Positions 34,261 through 45,844 of a stretch of DNA of 64,000 nucleotides are shown in pieces. The notes under the pieces were generated by a model. It worked only from the letters and a program-made list of their open reading frames with translations. It made no database searches and was not told the origin of the DNA. Position 1 is the stretch's first letter, and every line of letters starts with the position of its first letter. Source of the stretch: Simmondsia chinensis (Eukaryota > Streptophyta > Magnoliopsida > Caryophyllales > Simmondsiaceae); assembly GCA_018398585.1 (NCBI GenBank), contig JAGTTD010000019.1, positions 8,655,702 to 8,719,701 on the forward strand, given 5' to 3'. The translations under genes and the position numbers were made by a program.

Positions 34261-34646
34261 TGTTGGATGGTGTTTGATTGCTTGTTCAGGTAATTAATAT
34301 ATCAAATAATGTGTAACTTATCCTATTGTTTTCTTTTTTGGGATGAAGAAACTCAATACTAAAAATGGGTGAACAAATTTGGTAAGTATTGAAAGGTATA
34401 GGTGAAGCGCAGGCCAGGGGGGATAAAGAAGAATGGACCATCATGTGAAGTGGGGGGAGATAGTCTAAGAGGTACAGCATGCAGCATGTGACTTTAATTG
34501 ACATAATCCTAACCTTTTTGGACCCTCTCACTATTGGACTTCGACCAGAATCTCCCAACCCTATGTTGATCCTTCTCATCAATGGAAAACAAAGGCAAAA
34601 TACTTTACTCGGTATGCGATAAATGTAGTATAAGATAATCAGTTAT

Positions 34647-34937
34647 TGTCAAGGAATCAACTATAGCAAAAGTTTAAGTTGATGGGTGGAGTTTCATGAT
34701 TGGTTTTATACTCTAACATGTCCCCTCACGCAAATGCACATTGGGTTTGAAGCGTATATAATGCACAGGTTCTCTAACATGGGCTTAAAATATATTAATG
34801 TTTAGACTGGAGATCGTTGGAACTTGAACTTGTGACCTATTGGTCAATGAGGCTATGCTACCATATTAATGAATCATCTACCCCTAAAAAGTTTAAGTTG
34901 ATGGGTGAAGGACTAGGATTAGTTTTATACTGTAACA
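34647..34937 (-). mobile_element. TRIM/SMART-type mini LTR element, copy 2
   Basis: On the minus strand: left LTR about 34937-34864 (TGTTACAGTATAAAAC start), diverged primer site TGGTAGCATAGCC (34863-34851), interior, purine tract GTGAGGGGACA, right LTR 34718-34647 (TGTTAGAGTATAAAACC to CCTTGACA, 72 bp). Flanks GTTAT (34642-34646) and GTTAC (34938-34942) form a 5-bp target duplication with one change. Confidence 0.82.
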
Positions 34938-35294
34938 GTTACTGAAGAGTTTTGGAGTCTCGTGTAACATGTTGCTTGGATTTATGGTTGTGCTTATGAT
35001 ATCAATTGTGTTTAGAGAGTCGGTTCTTAATAATGAAATCAGGTGTTATATTTTATTTTGGTAAGGTGTTAAAATTAGGCTAAGCATACAACATTTCTAC
35101 CTTTTATATGGACGTTAATTTAATTGAGCCCCTAATATTGGTGTTTGTAGTGGGTTGATGCAGCCCTGTTGTGCATAAAGGGGTGGTGTTGGAATCCTAC
35201 ATTGCCTGAGACTACCGGCCTACTCTAGCTTATACCATACCTACCCACCCCCCCACCCTAGAAAGCTGATTTTCTAAATAAAGTTAGGTTCAAT

Positions 35295-36130
35295 ATCCCT
35301 TTTGATATAGAGTCATATAATTTAATAATTTTATAGATTTTGGTGTATTATGGTTGAATAATTTTACTTTAGTAATGAATAATATTTATGATATGTACAT
35401 GACTGGCCAAATGTTTGCATTTCGGTGTATGTATGTTACGTTAGGAATGTTATATTATATCATAAATATAATTTGTTATGGGAGTTAAGTGGGTTACGGG
35501 TTTAGATGATATCCCTGTTACCTAATTGATACAAGCTTGGGCTGAATTTTTGAAAAGTAAATGATTTTTTTTTTTATGGAGTTTGATTTGGTCGAATTTT
35601 AATGGGTCCAATTTAGGTGGAAGAAAATCTGATCCAAACTCGAGCTATTGCTATTCTTACTTAGGATTGAAATTTCAAAACAAATTGAGCTATCAGATGT
35701 ACGGAGAAACCAGATCGACTTCTCCTTGATTTTGTATTTCATGGCCTTTGGTTTGGTCTAATTGGGAATTGGAATAATAAATAGGTTTTAAAAATTAAAA
35801 TATTAGTCCAAATTGAAATTCAGATCACATATATTAGTTTCAAGTTAGACAACGAGTTACAGTTTAGTTTGGTCCTCAACTCAACTTTTAGACTTTTGCC
35901 AATTTTTAATCCTATTCGATTTTTATTGATGAACACCCATAACGAACATAGCTTTTGAAGGTTCTTATATGGGGAGTTACTAGTCGGTGTCTAACATGCT
36001 ATTATTCTTGCCCAAGTACCTATCAACTTTTGAGTTATGGTAAGATTCAATTTTAGTGTTGTCTCTATCACGTATCCAATGTGAAAGGAACTTGTTTGTC
36101 AGCTAACAAACCTTATCTATTATTCAACCT
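35295..36130. repeat. ~0.8-kb direct repeat, copy A
   Basis: Shares with 39060-39790: TGGTTGAATAATTTTA, AATAATATTTATG, TTAGGATTGAAATTT, AAAATATT-GTCCAAATTGAA, TAATCCTATTCGAT-like and GATGAACA blocks in the same order. Non-coding; could be LTRs of one old element, but no primer site or TATA found. Confidence 0.5.
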
Positions 36131-37319
36131 TAGCGACTACTATTAGACTTAAATCAAAAAATGCTAGCTCAATTAATAAAGTCTTTGAAGTTTTTTTCCA
36201 TGCCTTAGAATTAAATCTTGCCTTTATAAGGTTAAAGGGGTTAAAGTGTTGGAATTTTAGGGTTGCTGTGCTTCAATTTTGTTTATGTTGTTTTAAGCCT
36301 TGTATCCCATGTAGAAATTCTAGAAGTGAGAAGCCTTTTTATATACTCCTACTATTTTGACTTGGTAAAATCTTGTAGGCTAAGAGTGAGCATCGTCGGC
36401 CGAATGAGTGTGCCCCACTAGGTTGGCGTGTTGAGCTGCGGTGCTGAGTGGACTTTTTCCAACCTGAACTTTTATTTTTTTTGGGCGTTGCATTTTTAGT
36501 CAATTCGACAAACTCGAACTCGAGGTCAGTTCTTTTCATCAGCTTGAGGCTGCAAGCTTGAGCTCTAATTGCTCCTCCTTGGCTGAACTAGAGGCTACAA
36601 GCTCGAGTAAGGAGTGTTCCCTTTTGTCTGTTAGTTTGGGTTAGAGCTCGAGGCTACAGCAAAGCTCGATATATGCCTTTGACCGTGTGAACCTTCAATT
36701 CTTTCCATATCTGTTGTTTCCTTAACTAAAGTTAGATTCTTTGCTCCTCCATATCCACCACTCTTTATAATGAAGTCGGATTTTCCGCCCACCTTCCATG
36801 ACTGATAGTTGATTCCTCGAGCAGTTTTGTGCCTATAAATTATGTGCCTTCGGGAGGCACCACACATACTGAAAACACAAAAATCATATACTCTTCTCTT
36901 CTCTTTTGATTTCATTCCACTCTTTGCTATAAAGTATGTTGGGGCGTACTTTAACTCGTCACCTGAGAGTATACTCTTATGTTGGTGCCTTGTTAACCTT
37001 GGGACTCAAAGTGCTTGACAATTCCGTTTGTATTTATGCAGGGGATTAATAACTTAGGGCAGTAGTGAACTCCATGGCGCGACAACTTCCTTCAGTTTGG
37101 TGTTTCATCTTTGAATCTCTTTCTTTTAGTGGTTCAAATATCTTGTCTCAGGTCCATCTGCCTAAGTTTGAGGTCTATAGGGTTCAGTCCGGGATCTTCC
37201 TGTTTGAAGTCCCTCTGTCAATCGGTTTGAGTTCTATTTTGCCCCATCTCGAGTTATCCTTTACCGTCTCAAGTTTGTTTTTCTAGTTACTTATTCGAGC
37301 TATTTTTCCAACTAGGGTG
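36131..37319. other. No gene; one LTR-like promoter segment
   Basis: CCTATAAATTATGTGCC at 36830-36846 followed by a CT-rich leader resembles an LTR or promoter. Downstream text has no clear coding frame. Confidence 0.3.
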
Positions 37320-37785
37320 TATTTGAATGGATTCAAGCCCGAGCCTGCCAGGCTCGAGGTTTGGCTTGTTTGCATTAATCTCGCCTCGGGCTCGGCTTGA
37401 AGCTCGCCAAGCTCGGAAAATTCAAGCTTGGGGCTTGACTTGTCAAAAGCTCGAGCTTGGCTTGGCTTGATCTAAGCTGGACTAGCTTCGAATTAACCTT
37501 GCAATATTTTGGCTCATTTAAGCTCAATCTAGACTCGTTTGGGTTTGTTTAAGCTCGGGCTTGGCTCATTTAGGCTCAAATTTGGCTTCAATGGGCATAT
37601 TTAATCAAATATATTATATTAAAAAAAGATTGTTTAGGTTCGTTTAGGCTAGCGAGCCTATGAGTTTGAGCTTTATTAGGCTTGGCTCAACTCGGCTCGA
37701 GCTCAAAGCAAGCCGAGCCTTTCGAGCTTTACGACAAGCGAGCTTGTGAGAGCTCACTAGCCGGCTCGGTTCATTTACACCCCTA
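37320..37785. repeat. GCTCG-rich dispersed repeat, copy 2
   Basis: AGCTCGCCAAGCTCGG, GGCTCGAGCTC and closing GGCTCGGTTCATTTACACC. Reverse complement of the closing words matches the start of 12407-12770. Confidence 0.6.
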
Positions 37786-37892
37786 TTTCCGACAAAGTGG
37801 ATCTGGGGAGGGCTGCCTGAATTCATTGAATGTTCATCCTTTCTAGTTTATTCGCTATGGGTTTAGATTACAAAAATGTCTTAAAATAGATA

Positions 37893-38511
37893 GGCTCCGT
37901 TTGTTTTGAAGGAAAAGTAGAATCTAGGAATTGATTTTTCTTCAGAAAAGGTTTTCCAAGGAAATATAAATTCCGAGTGGGGTTTTCCGTTGTTTGTTTC
38001 AAAGGAAAAATTAATTCCCCATTGTGATGTCTTCGTGTATATTATAAAAAAATATTTTTCACCAATCATTTTATATTTTTTATAGGATAACATAAGTAAT
38101 AATACAACATATATAAAGTAATAAAATAAAATATTACATAAATAATTTCCTTCTATAATATTATATAACAATTTAACTTGATTAAAGTTGTTCTTTGCAA
38201 TAATAATAAAGTAGTATCCAAGCTACTTTTAATTATTTAGTCTAATTCTTGTCCGTTGTTGAAGTTAAATGTCTACAGTACAGTCAGGTTTATTTTGATT
38301 CGATCTCGATTTGCGTGATGACAACCGTCAAGGTTTCTGAGCCACTTAGAATCACGACTTCCCCCATTTTGAAAGGGAAGTCAATTTCCCTCATTTGAGG
38401 GAAAAGGTTTTCCATCGGAAAATCTTTTCCTTGAGCTAATGATGCGCCAAACAAAGGAAAAAGAGAAAACCACTTCCTAGAATATGATTTTTCCCCGAAA
38501 CAAACGGAGCC
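37893..38511. mobile_element. PIF/Harbinger-like MITE, 619 bp
   Basis: Perfect 14-bp ends GGCTCCGTTTGTTT / AAACAAACGGAGCC. Flanking trinucleotides ATA and CTA are imperfect. Subterminal AATATTTTTCACCAATCATT and the right arm match the element at 61086-62087, so both are one family. Confidence 0.8.
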
Positions 38512-38649
38512 CTAGATTTGGATTTTCATAAATGGATTATGTGTTTGGCTGGATCTAGTTGGACTTAAATTTGACTTGTCACTCGCCCGAGGTTCGAACT
38601 CTTATGCTTATCTTAAATTTTCTATTTAAATTTATTAGCAAGCACATAA

Positions 38650-39790
38650 CTTTGTTTAGTATATTGGTCAAATGTATCAATAAGTATATATTATGATTGA
38701 GCTATTCGCTATGATAGATTAGGGTAGCTTTTGATTTGAATATCTGTCATCCTTATTGGCTTTGATTCTGTGCTCATATCTCTCATTCTAATCTTGGCAA
38801 TCCTTGTTTTATTTTTCAGTGTATGTAATCTTTTAGCATCTGGTAGCCTTGTTTGTATTGTTTGTTTTTTTTTTTTTTTTTTTGCATTCTTGTCTTTTGC
38901 TTTTCAACTTTGTCCTATTGTTTTTGCTTGCCCTTTTTTTTATTGCCGTTTTCTTACGGGTGTCCTAGGCCTCGCTTTTGTCGAGTGGCCTGTTATGTAT
39001 CTCGACCTTGCCGCTAATTATCGGAAAAAAAATCAATAAGTATATATTTTGTTAATCATGCTACTATTTTGCGATTTGGTGAATTGTGGTTGAATAATTT
39101 TATTTTAGTGATTAATAATATTTATGTTATGTATATGATTCGCCAAATGTTGGCATTCGGTGCATTTTTGTTGCATTAGGATTGTGATATTAATATTACA
39201 TTATAAAACTATAATTAGTTTTAGGAGTTGAATAAGTTATGAGCTTGGGTCGATATTCCTTTGACCCCATGGATATGGGTCGTGGGCTGTGATCGGATTT
39301 TATAATGAGTCTGATATGAGAGGAGGCAAGTTTGACCTTAATTCAAGCCATTCTCATCCCTAATTAGGATTGAAATTTTGAAGCAAATTGCGTTATTAGA
39401 TGCATGGATAAATCAGGTCGACTTTTCTTTAATTTCTCATTTAATGGGCTATGGTGATATAATTTGGAAGTAATGCATACTTTTGAAAAGTAAAATATTG
39501 GTCCAAATTGAAATTTACAAGTTATTGTTACATTGGAATTTGATCCTTGGCTCAACTTTTGGACTTTCGTCAGTTTTAACCCTATTCGATTGGGATCGAT
39601 GAACATCATAATGAACATAGCGCTTCATCGAATAGGAAATTAATAGTTGGCTTCTTAACCTACTATTATCCCTGTCCAAGTCCCTAACAGTTGTTGCATT
39701 ATGATAAGATTTTTGTACATAGGCAAAGCTTCCATATGAAAGGATCCAACAAAATTTTATGCTTGTTTGTCAACTAATAAATACAACCCT
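38650..39790. repeat. ~0.8-kb direct repeat, copy B, split by an L1 insertion
   Basis: Counterpart of 35295-36130. The L1 tail at 38693-39031 lies near its start. Confidence 0.45.
38693..39031 (+). mobile_element. 5'-truncated L1 LINE insertion, 339 bp
   Basis: A perfect 17-bp target duplication ATCAATAAGTATATATT (38676-38692 and 39032-39048). Inside is L1 3' untranslated sequence ending CCGCTAATTATCGG and a short A tail. No coding sequence left. Confidence 0.82.
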
Positions 39791-40714
39791 GTCTATTATC
39801 TAATATTTCATTGGACTATATTGAAATTCCTTATGTAACGGAAAATTTCCTTATAGTTATGATGGATTTAGTCATTATATTTTGTGATTTTGTTTTATAT
39901 AATGTATCTCTTAACTGAATTTCTAAATTTATTAATTTTTTAATAACTAATTTATAATCCTGTAACTATACGAAGGTCCATGAGTCAAACAATAAGCTTA
40001 AAAAGAAAACATTAAAACATAAGCAATAATCAGTATCCATAAAACTATTTAGAACTTCAAGCTTATTTTCTCGACTACTCAGTTAATTATGTATAGCCTT
40101 GATGGACCTTAGGGTCGGTCTTGAGATTTTATGCGGTCGAAATAATTTTCAATCAATGGACCCTTTTTGGATAATAGAGGTGTTCAAGTCAGCTTAAAGA
40201 CCTCTTGAGTAATGTATTTTACATTATAATATCTGCTGAAAAAGATCAATTAAAATTATATTTTATATATATTGTATATGAGCTGTTATTTTCTCTAGTT
40301 GTGAATGATTATACATAGTAGAATGTCTGTGTACGTTTCACCTTTGTTGGGTTTATATACTCATAATATAATTAACTTTTAAAAAGGTTATTTAACAATT
40401 TAAAGACTCAAATAACTGTTTAGTTACTTCGAGCCTTGATCAGCACCTTACTATTTTTCTGTCTTTTGACCTAAAGCCCACAAAAAATTTAGATTTATTG
40501 AAGGGTACTATTGTGTTGGTTAGTGCAATTTAAGTAGGGTAGCACCTATCCGTCCCCTTTTTTAGCAACTAAGGGGAAATTTGTTTTGTCAATTAATTAA
40601 TCAGGGACATAAGTTCCAGTACTTATGACTTGAATTTTTGGTTATTTGAATACATATAGTGACCTGCCTTAAATTTTTAAGATTATTATTTCCTAGATAT
40701 TATGTACTAAACCA
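39791..40714. other. No gene; possible decayed hAT-like MITE
   Basis: 40110-40450 begins GGGTCGGTCTTGAG and ends GAGCCTTGATCAGC between two ACCTTA words, which may be a decayed hAT-type element. The rest is AT-rich. Confidence 0.3.
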
Positions 40715-40955
40715 TTTATTAGGCATTACTCATAATTTAGACTTTTAGTATAATTGGTTTCCTACTCTCATATTCGAGTACCGTTGACTAATAGGTCGCG
40801 ATTCAAATTTCAATAACCCTCGCTCTCAACATTAACAAAATTTTTCACAAGTTATGAGTTACATTTGTGCATTTTCTATGCTTCTTACTTAATAGGCATT
40901 TACTCAAGGAGACATGCTTTATATTTGGTTCCTTGAACACCCTCCATCAAAGCTA
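40715..40955 (+). repeat. Strongly diverged TRIM/SMART copy 3
   Basis: Order kept but words blurred: ATTGGTTTCCTACTCTC, GACTAATAGGTCGCGATTC, TTAATAGGCATTTACTC, GGAGACATGC, TTGGTTCCTTGAACA, parallel to 31881-32168. Confidence 0.4.
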
Positions 40956-40959
40956 AGTG

Positions 40960-41808
40960 GATTTTGTTAGAACGATGTACAGAAAACACACAAGTTTATT
41001 AAGGAAATAATAGAATAGGTATCTAAATCAGTTACTGAATTCAAGGCACGTAAGACTTATTTCTTGGATACCGAAATAGTTTAAGGGATACAATGAAACA
41101 CAACAATAAAATGAGAGTAAGAGCGTAGAGAGAGGAAGATGACGAGACTTTTTAAGAGAAAAAAAGAGAATAGAAATCTTATAAATATTATTGCCAAGTA
41201 CTCTCACCCCTCAAAAGTCTCTGAACCCCAATTCAAGCAATTCTGTAGGGTGTCACCAAGAGCATCTAAACTCCAACATAAGCAATTGTAAGAAATGGTT
41301 ATTTAATATTCGACGTTATAAGAAAATAATAACAAGAAATTCAATATCTTTACTGTGTAATTTTGCATAGTATATAATGTTGTATCTTTGATAAAATTCA
41401 ATAAAATTCTAATGTAGTTATATATAAACAATCCTCCGTACATCGCACGGGATAACACTAGTATTTAAGTTTATTGCAAATGTCAATTGGGGGCTTTTAT
41501 ATAGAAATCAATGTATCTCTTGAAGAGACACATACTTAAACATTAAAACACATGTCAATTATCAAGGGACACATCCCTTCAAATTATAATTAATTAATTC
41601 CAAAACTAGAGAACTGGAGTGCCAAAAAATAACGGCTATAACTGCTCTATGTCGACACACAAGCCTATGTGTTGACACATAGACCCAAACTTTGGGTTCT
41701 TAAGTCTGCATATTGACACACAGACTCAAACTTTGTTTTTGTATATTTAAGCCAAAATATATAATGAGTAAACATTCAAAATATTTTATTTTGAACATAC
41801 ATCAACAT
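40960..41808 (-). repeat. Copia LTR (family B), minus strand
   Basis: On the minus strand starts TGTTGATGTATG at about 41807 after purine tract GGCGGGAGA, carries three GTGTCGACA-type palindromes (41649-41721), a CTATATAAAAGCC box (about 41488-41500) and GAAATAAGTCTTACG. It matches 14964-15714. It lies at the 3' side of the copia RNase H remnant, so it is the 3' LTR. A Helitron-like hairpin and CTAGT lie at 41434-41459. Confidence 0.65.
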
Positions 41809-42369
41809 TCTCCCGCCATTTTTAAAATACATCCATTCTCATATAATTTAAATAACATCTCGGAGTTAAAGGAAGTCTTTATGCATAAGTGAGAGTATCT
41901 TCCGATTGAACCCTAACTTAGCAAAGACACATTACAATTAGTCGGAGCGTAATGGTAGACTAACCTTTGAATCATGAGTCCATTTGACTAATCACACTTC
42001 TCCATACACAAGACTTACTCTCCATGACACACCTTATCTTCTACTGACATATTTAAGGCCTTATGTCTCGTAGTGTAACAGAGTCAAAACCATGTCATTA
42101 AAACACTCCTTGAAGTGGCCAAACTTCACACTCATTTAAGTTAGACCGCATTGATCATGTCCCTACAACACGACATTCAATAATTTTCTCAGTTCTATTA
42201 AGAGCATATGCTCAACCTCCTTTTCCTTTTATCGCAGGTTAACAAGCACTGCACTTGGGATGGAATTTTACTTTTAATGCTAGCAATCACACGGATGATG
42301 GTATTCTCTCATTGAATGCAAGATCTGCGTTGCACTAGGCGTTGGGTTGAAGGTCCATTATGGGTGACT

Positions 42370-43000
42370 AAAATTGACGGGTTTAAGCCATCTCTTTACT
42401 TATTCATTTCCAAGTCTCTAGCAAGGCTTCGTTCAAGGATCTGCTAGATTTTGATTTGTATTTTCAAAGTCCTAAATGATCAGCCTATCTTTCATGAGTT
42501 GTCTCACATAACTATGTCTCACACTAAGATGTCCGGACTTTCAATTATGCACCTCACTCTTATGCATTCGAAAGCATAGTCTCACTATCACAATAGATAG
42601 AACCATGCGCTATTGGCTTAGGCCACAACGGAGTCTTATACAAAAGATCCTTTAATCATAGTACTGGCAAAACCAGAGAAATAAACTCTACAATTATAGT
42701 GGAACTAATATATGTCTATTTCTTGAAACTCCAAGAGACAACACCTCCACCATATAGCAATACCCACTCACCTATAGAAGCGTAGTCCTCCTTATTAAAG
42801 ATACAACTGGCATCCGAATATCTTTCTGAAGAATATCCATTAAAAGTAATACCATAACCCATGGTTAATTTCAGTACCTTATGTACTACATGCCAATAAA
42901 CTTTACTTAATTGCTAGTTATATATACTTAGATTTTCAATTAAAAAGACTATATTGAGCTTTACATAGTCCAATTGTACTACCGGAGTACATTCATTTGA
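42370..43000 (-). pseudogene. Ty1/copia RNase H end of pol, heavily decayed
   Basis: Minus-strand words across several frames: VYWHVVHKVLK, MGYGITFNGYSSERYSDASC, NKEDYASIGEWVLLYGGGVV, SWSFKK then stop, IPLW-like block, IYCDSETMLSNAYECI, NQNLADP, LKPVNF. This is the order of the copia RNase H domain and Pol C-terminus. Gag to RT are not recognisable upstream (43000-44700). Pairs with the LTR at 40960-41808. Confidence 0.75.
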
Positions 43001-44778
43001 TATAAAACATCTATACTAAATGTCAACAAGTAATTAACATAACATATAACGACTCCTTTATCATTATTAAACTTGCTATATACGCGTTCATCCGATTTAT
43101 TTATTGCCTTTTTCCAAAAGCGATGTCACAAGACTTCATAGCCTCGTCATATGATCAAATTCAAAGACACAACAATATGGAACTTGACATTCATATTGTC
43201 TCTCGCTCATTCCACTAGATACATAGAGAAATACATGTCAAATGCCTTTTCTTTTCTCGCTATGTTACTTGTTCTACGTTCAATAGCATTATCGGGAATT
43301 TCTTCCCTGTTATCATAATTTTCATCATTTGACATAGACATGTTACTTTTCATCGAAATTCAAACTTTTGATCTAGCAATTGAACAAAGGCCATTTTTAT
43401 CTCTATATATTTTGCTTTACAATATCACAATGCAACATCATTTCATCAACATCAATGAAAGATTCAAAATCACTTTTGAATACTTATCCATATTTTCACT
43501 TACCAAAAAAAAAAAAAAAAAAAAAAAAAACTTATCCATATTTTCATTCATGAACTTCAATTTCCCAAAATTAAATCATATGAATCTCATGTCATTTATA
43601 AGCATCAAACCTTATGGGTAACATATAAGACATCATAATTTTATATTCCTATACTCTTCAGATTTGCTACTTTGATGACTAATAGCATCACGGCATATGG
43701 ATATGAAATCACATAAGAAAATTACTTTTCATGTAAAATTGTGCTCAATTTGAGTATTTAATTCACAAGACATGGTATCACTAGAACAACATAAAATATA
43801 TAATTGTTTTTCATGATCCACTAATTTTATTCCACTCAAAGTTATACCACTTTTGTTTTTACCAAATAAATAGAAAGTATTCATGTTAACAATTAAAATC
43901 ACAAAAATTCATGATTGTATTAACATGCATACATGCATTAATCACATAATTGCATTAACATCAATGCTTATACCTAAATTGTATTTTATATTTATAAACA
44001 TGCATGTATTAATTACATTATTCATTAACCTTGTAACTTCATTAATATATATACATACTTATACTCAAATTTTTTTCCATAAATATGAACATACATGCAT
44101 TAAACCTCAATTTAATAGCTCTTCATTCTACAAATTCTTGAGATTAACTATGCATACATAATATATAAATTATATTGTTACTATATTTACCAATGATATA
44201 TACACATTATTTTGTTTCAACCATCATAATCTATGAGAATTAAAATCTCGTTTATACATTTGTACTAATTTATAATGATCATGTATCCATAGTTTAATAT
44301 CTTATGAAAGTTAAACAAGTCACTATCTATCTATCTATCATTACAAACATCTATCATCGACCCGTGGTGGATCTGGATTTTTGACTGAGGGAGGACTTGA
44401 ATCACAAATTACTTTTACTTTCTACTTTATTTAATCTCGTATATTTGTTCTATATCTTCATTCAAAGTCTAAAGGTAGCTTTAATCACTCCTAAATACAA
44501 AAAAAATATGTGACAATTTTATTTAAGGCATCAATCATACAAAACCACATATATATCAAAAAGTAGTAAACTTTCAAATTCAATTAGCACTTAAGTTGGG
44601 GTCTTACCATTATTTAAAATATTTGTATAAATATTCTAATGGATAACATACTTCTGTTCATACACGTAATGAAAGGAAGTAATTTTAAATGGTAAATCCA
44701 AATTTGTGACTTAGGAGAGCTCAATAAATAATTTAGAACTATTTACAAAATGTTATATGTAGTTTCAACCATTACTTA
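43001..44778. other. AT-rich, no gene recognised
   Basis: Could hide remains of the minus-strand copia element but no motif was readable. A tiny poly-A insertion lies at 43499-43529. Confidence 0.4.
43499..43529 (+). mobile_element. Minimal poly-A retroposed insertion
   Basis: CTTACC plus about 25 A, between two perfect 17-bp repeats ACTTATCCATATTTTCA (43482-43498 and 43530-43546). Confidence 0.75.
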
Positions 44779-45238
44779 TGTCAGGAATATGCCTAAAATT
44801 ATTAGGATTTATGAGGAGGAAAGCCAGGAGCTCGTCGATCGATCGGGGAAGAAGCTGATCGATCGGGAAGGTGTGCAGAAGCTTGACGCATCTAGAGGGC
44901 ATGACGATCAATCGGTGAAATACAGATTGATCGGGAGTCAAAATTCCACGCGGGTATATATACGACCCTAGGGTTCACGTGTTCAGTATCCAATCAAAGT
45001 GAGCGCCACTGTCATCCTTGAGAGAGAGAGAGAGAGAGAGAAGTGAATTATAATTCTTCTATTCTCAAAGTAACAAAAGTCTCCATCTCCGCCCATGGTT
45101 TTCTCCCCTCTCGATTGAAGAAGGGTTTCCACGTAAATCATTGTGTTCTTGTTTTTGTTCTATTTTATCCGTATTACTTCTCGTTTGGTCATAGTATTTG
45201 ATTCGAATTAAGTACTTAGAATTCCGCATTTCCTCACG
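44779..45238 (+). repeat. 5' LTR of Tork-like element
   Basis: Starts TGTCAGGAATATGCC. U3 has GATCGATCGG-type words (44838-44939). TATA box TATATATA at 44956-44963. Ends ATTTCCTCACG, where the 3' LTR has CTCACA. Confidence 0.9.
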
Positions 45239-45240
45239 AA

Positions 45241-45254
45241 TTGGTATCAGAGCC
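45241..45254 (+). other. Primer-binding site (tRNA-iMet)
   Basis: TTGGTATCAGAGCC two bases after the LTR. Confidence 0.85.
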
Positions 45255-45275
45255 CTTGTTGTTCATTTTGCTACT

Positions 45276-45836
45276 ATGACGTCAGCGATTAAATCTTAAG
45301 TAGAGAAGTTTGGTGGCCAAGGGAGTTTCAGTTTGTGGCAAGCCCGCATTAAAGGTCTCCTGACACAGAATAGCTTGAAGAAAGCACTGGATGGAAAAGA
45401 GAAGAAACAGGAGAGTTTATCCGAAGCACAATGAGAGGAGTTAGATGAGAAGGCACTTACAGCTATTGAGATGTGTCTTAAAGATGATGTTCTGATACAA
45501 GTCTTAGAGGTGAAAACCGCTAAGGAGTTGTGGGAGAAGTTGCAGGAGATGTTCTGCTTCAAATCGGTCTCCAATAAGCTCGCAATCAAGCGCCGGTTAT
45601 TCACATTTTGTATGTCGGAAGGTACATCTCTAAAGAACAATATTAATGAATTTAACTCTATAATTCAAGAGTTAAAAGAATTGGATGATGCCCCTAAAGA
45701 TGAAGATCAGGCCATGTTGTCATTGTGTTCACTCTCTAATTCATATAAAGGCTTTGTAGAAAGCATGATATATGGTGGTTGGTCAACTATCACAATTGAT
45801 GAAATTAAGAGGAACCTAGTGAGTAAAAATGAGTAG
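45276..45836 (+). pseudogene. Tork-like gag
   Basis: MTSAIKS, a TAA at codon 8, then VEKFGGQGSFSLWQARIKGL, LKKALDG, a TGA after SEAQ, then CLKDDVLIQVLEVKTAKELW, MSEGTSLKNNINEFNSIIQE and ITIDEIKRNLVSKNE. This is the capsid part of a Tnt1/Tork-type Gag. Two early stops prevent translation from the normal start. It is collinear with 10971-10414. Confidence 0.85.
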
Positions 45837-45844
45837 ATAAAGAA

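Noticed and set aside
40110..40450. A second hAT MITE
   Set aside because: End similarity is weak and only six flanking bases agree; kept only as a remark.
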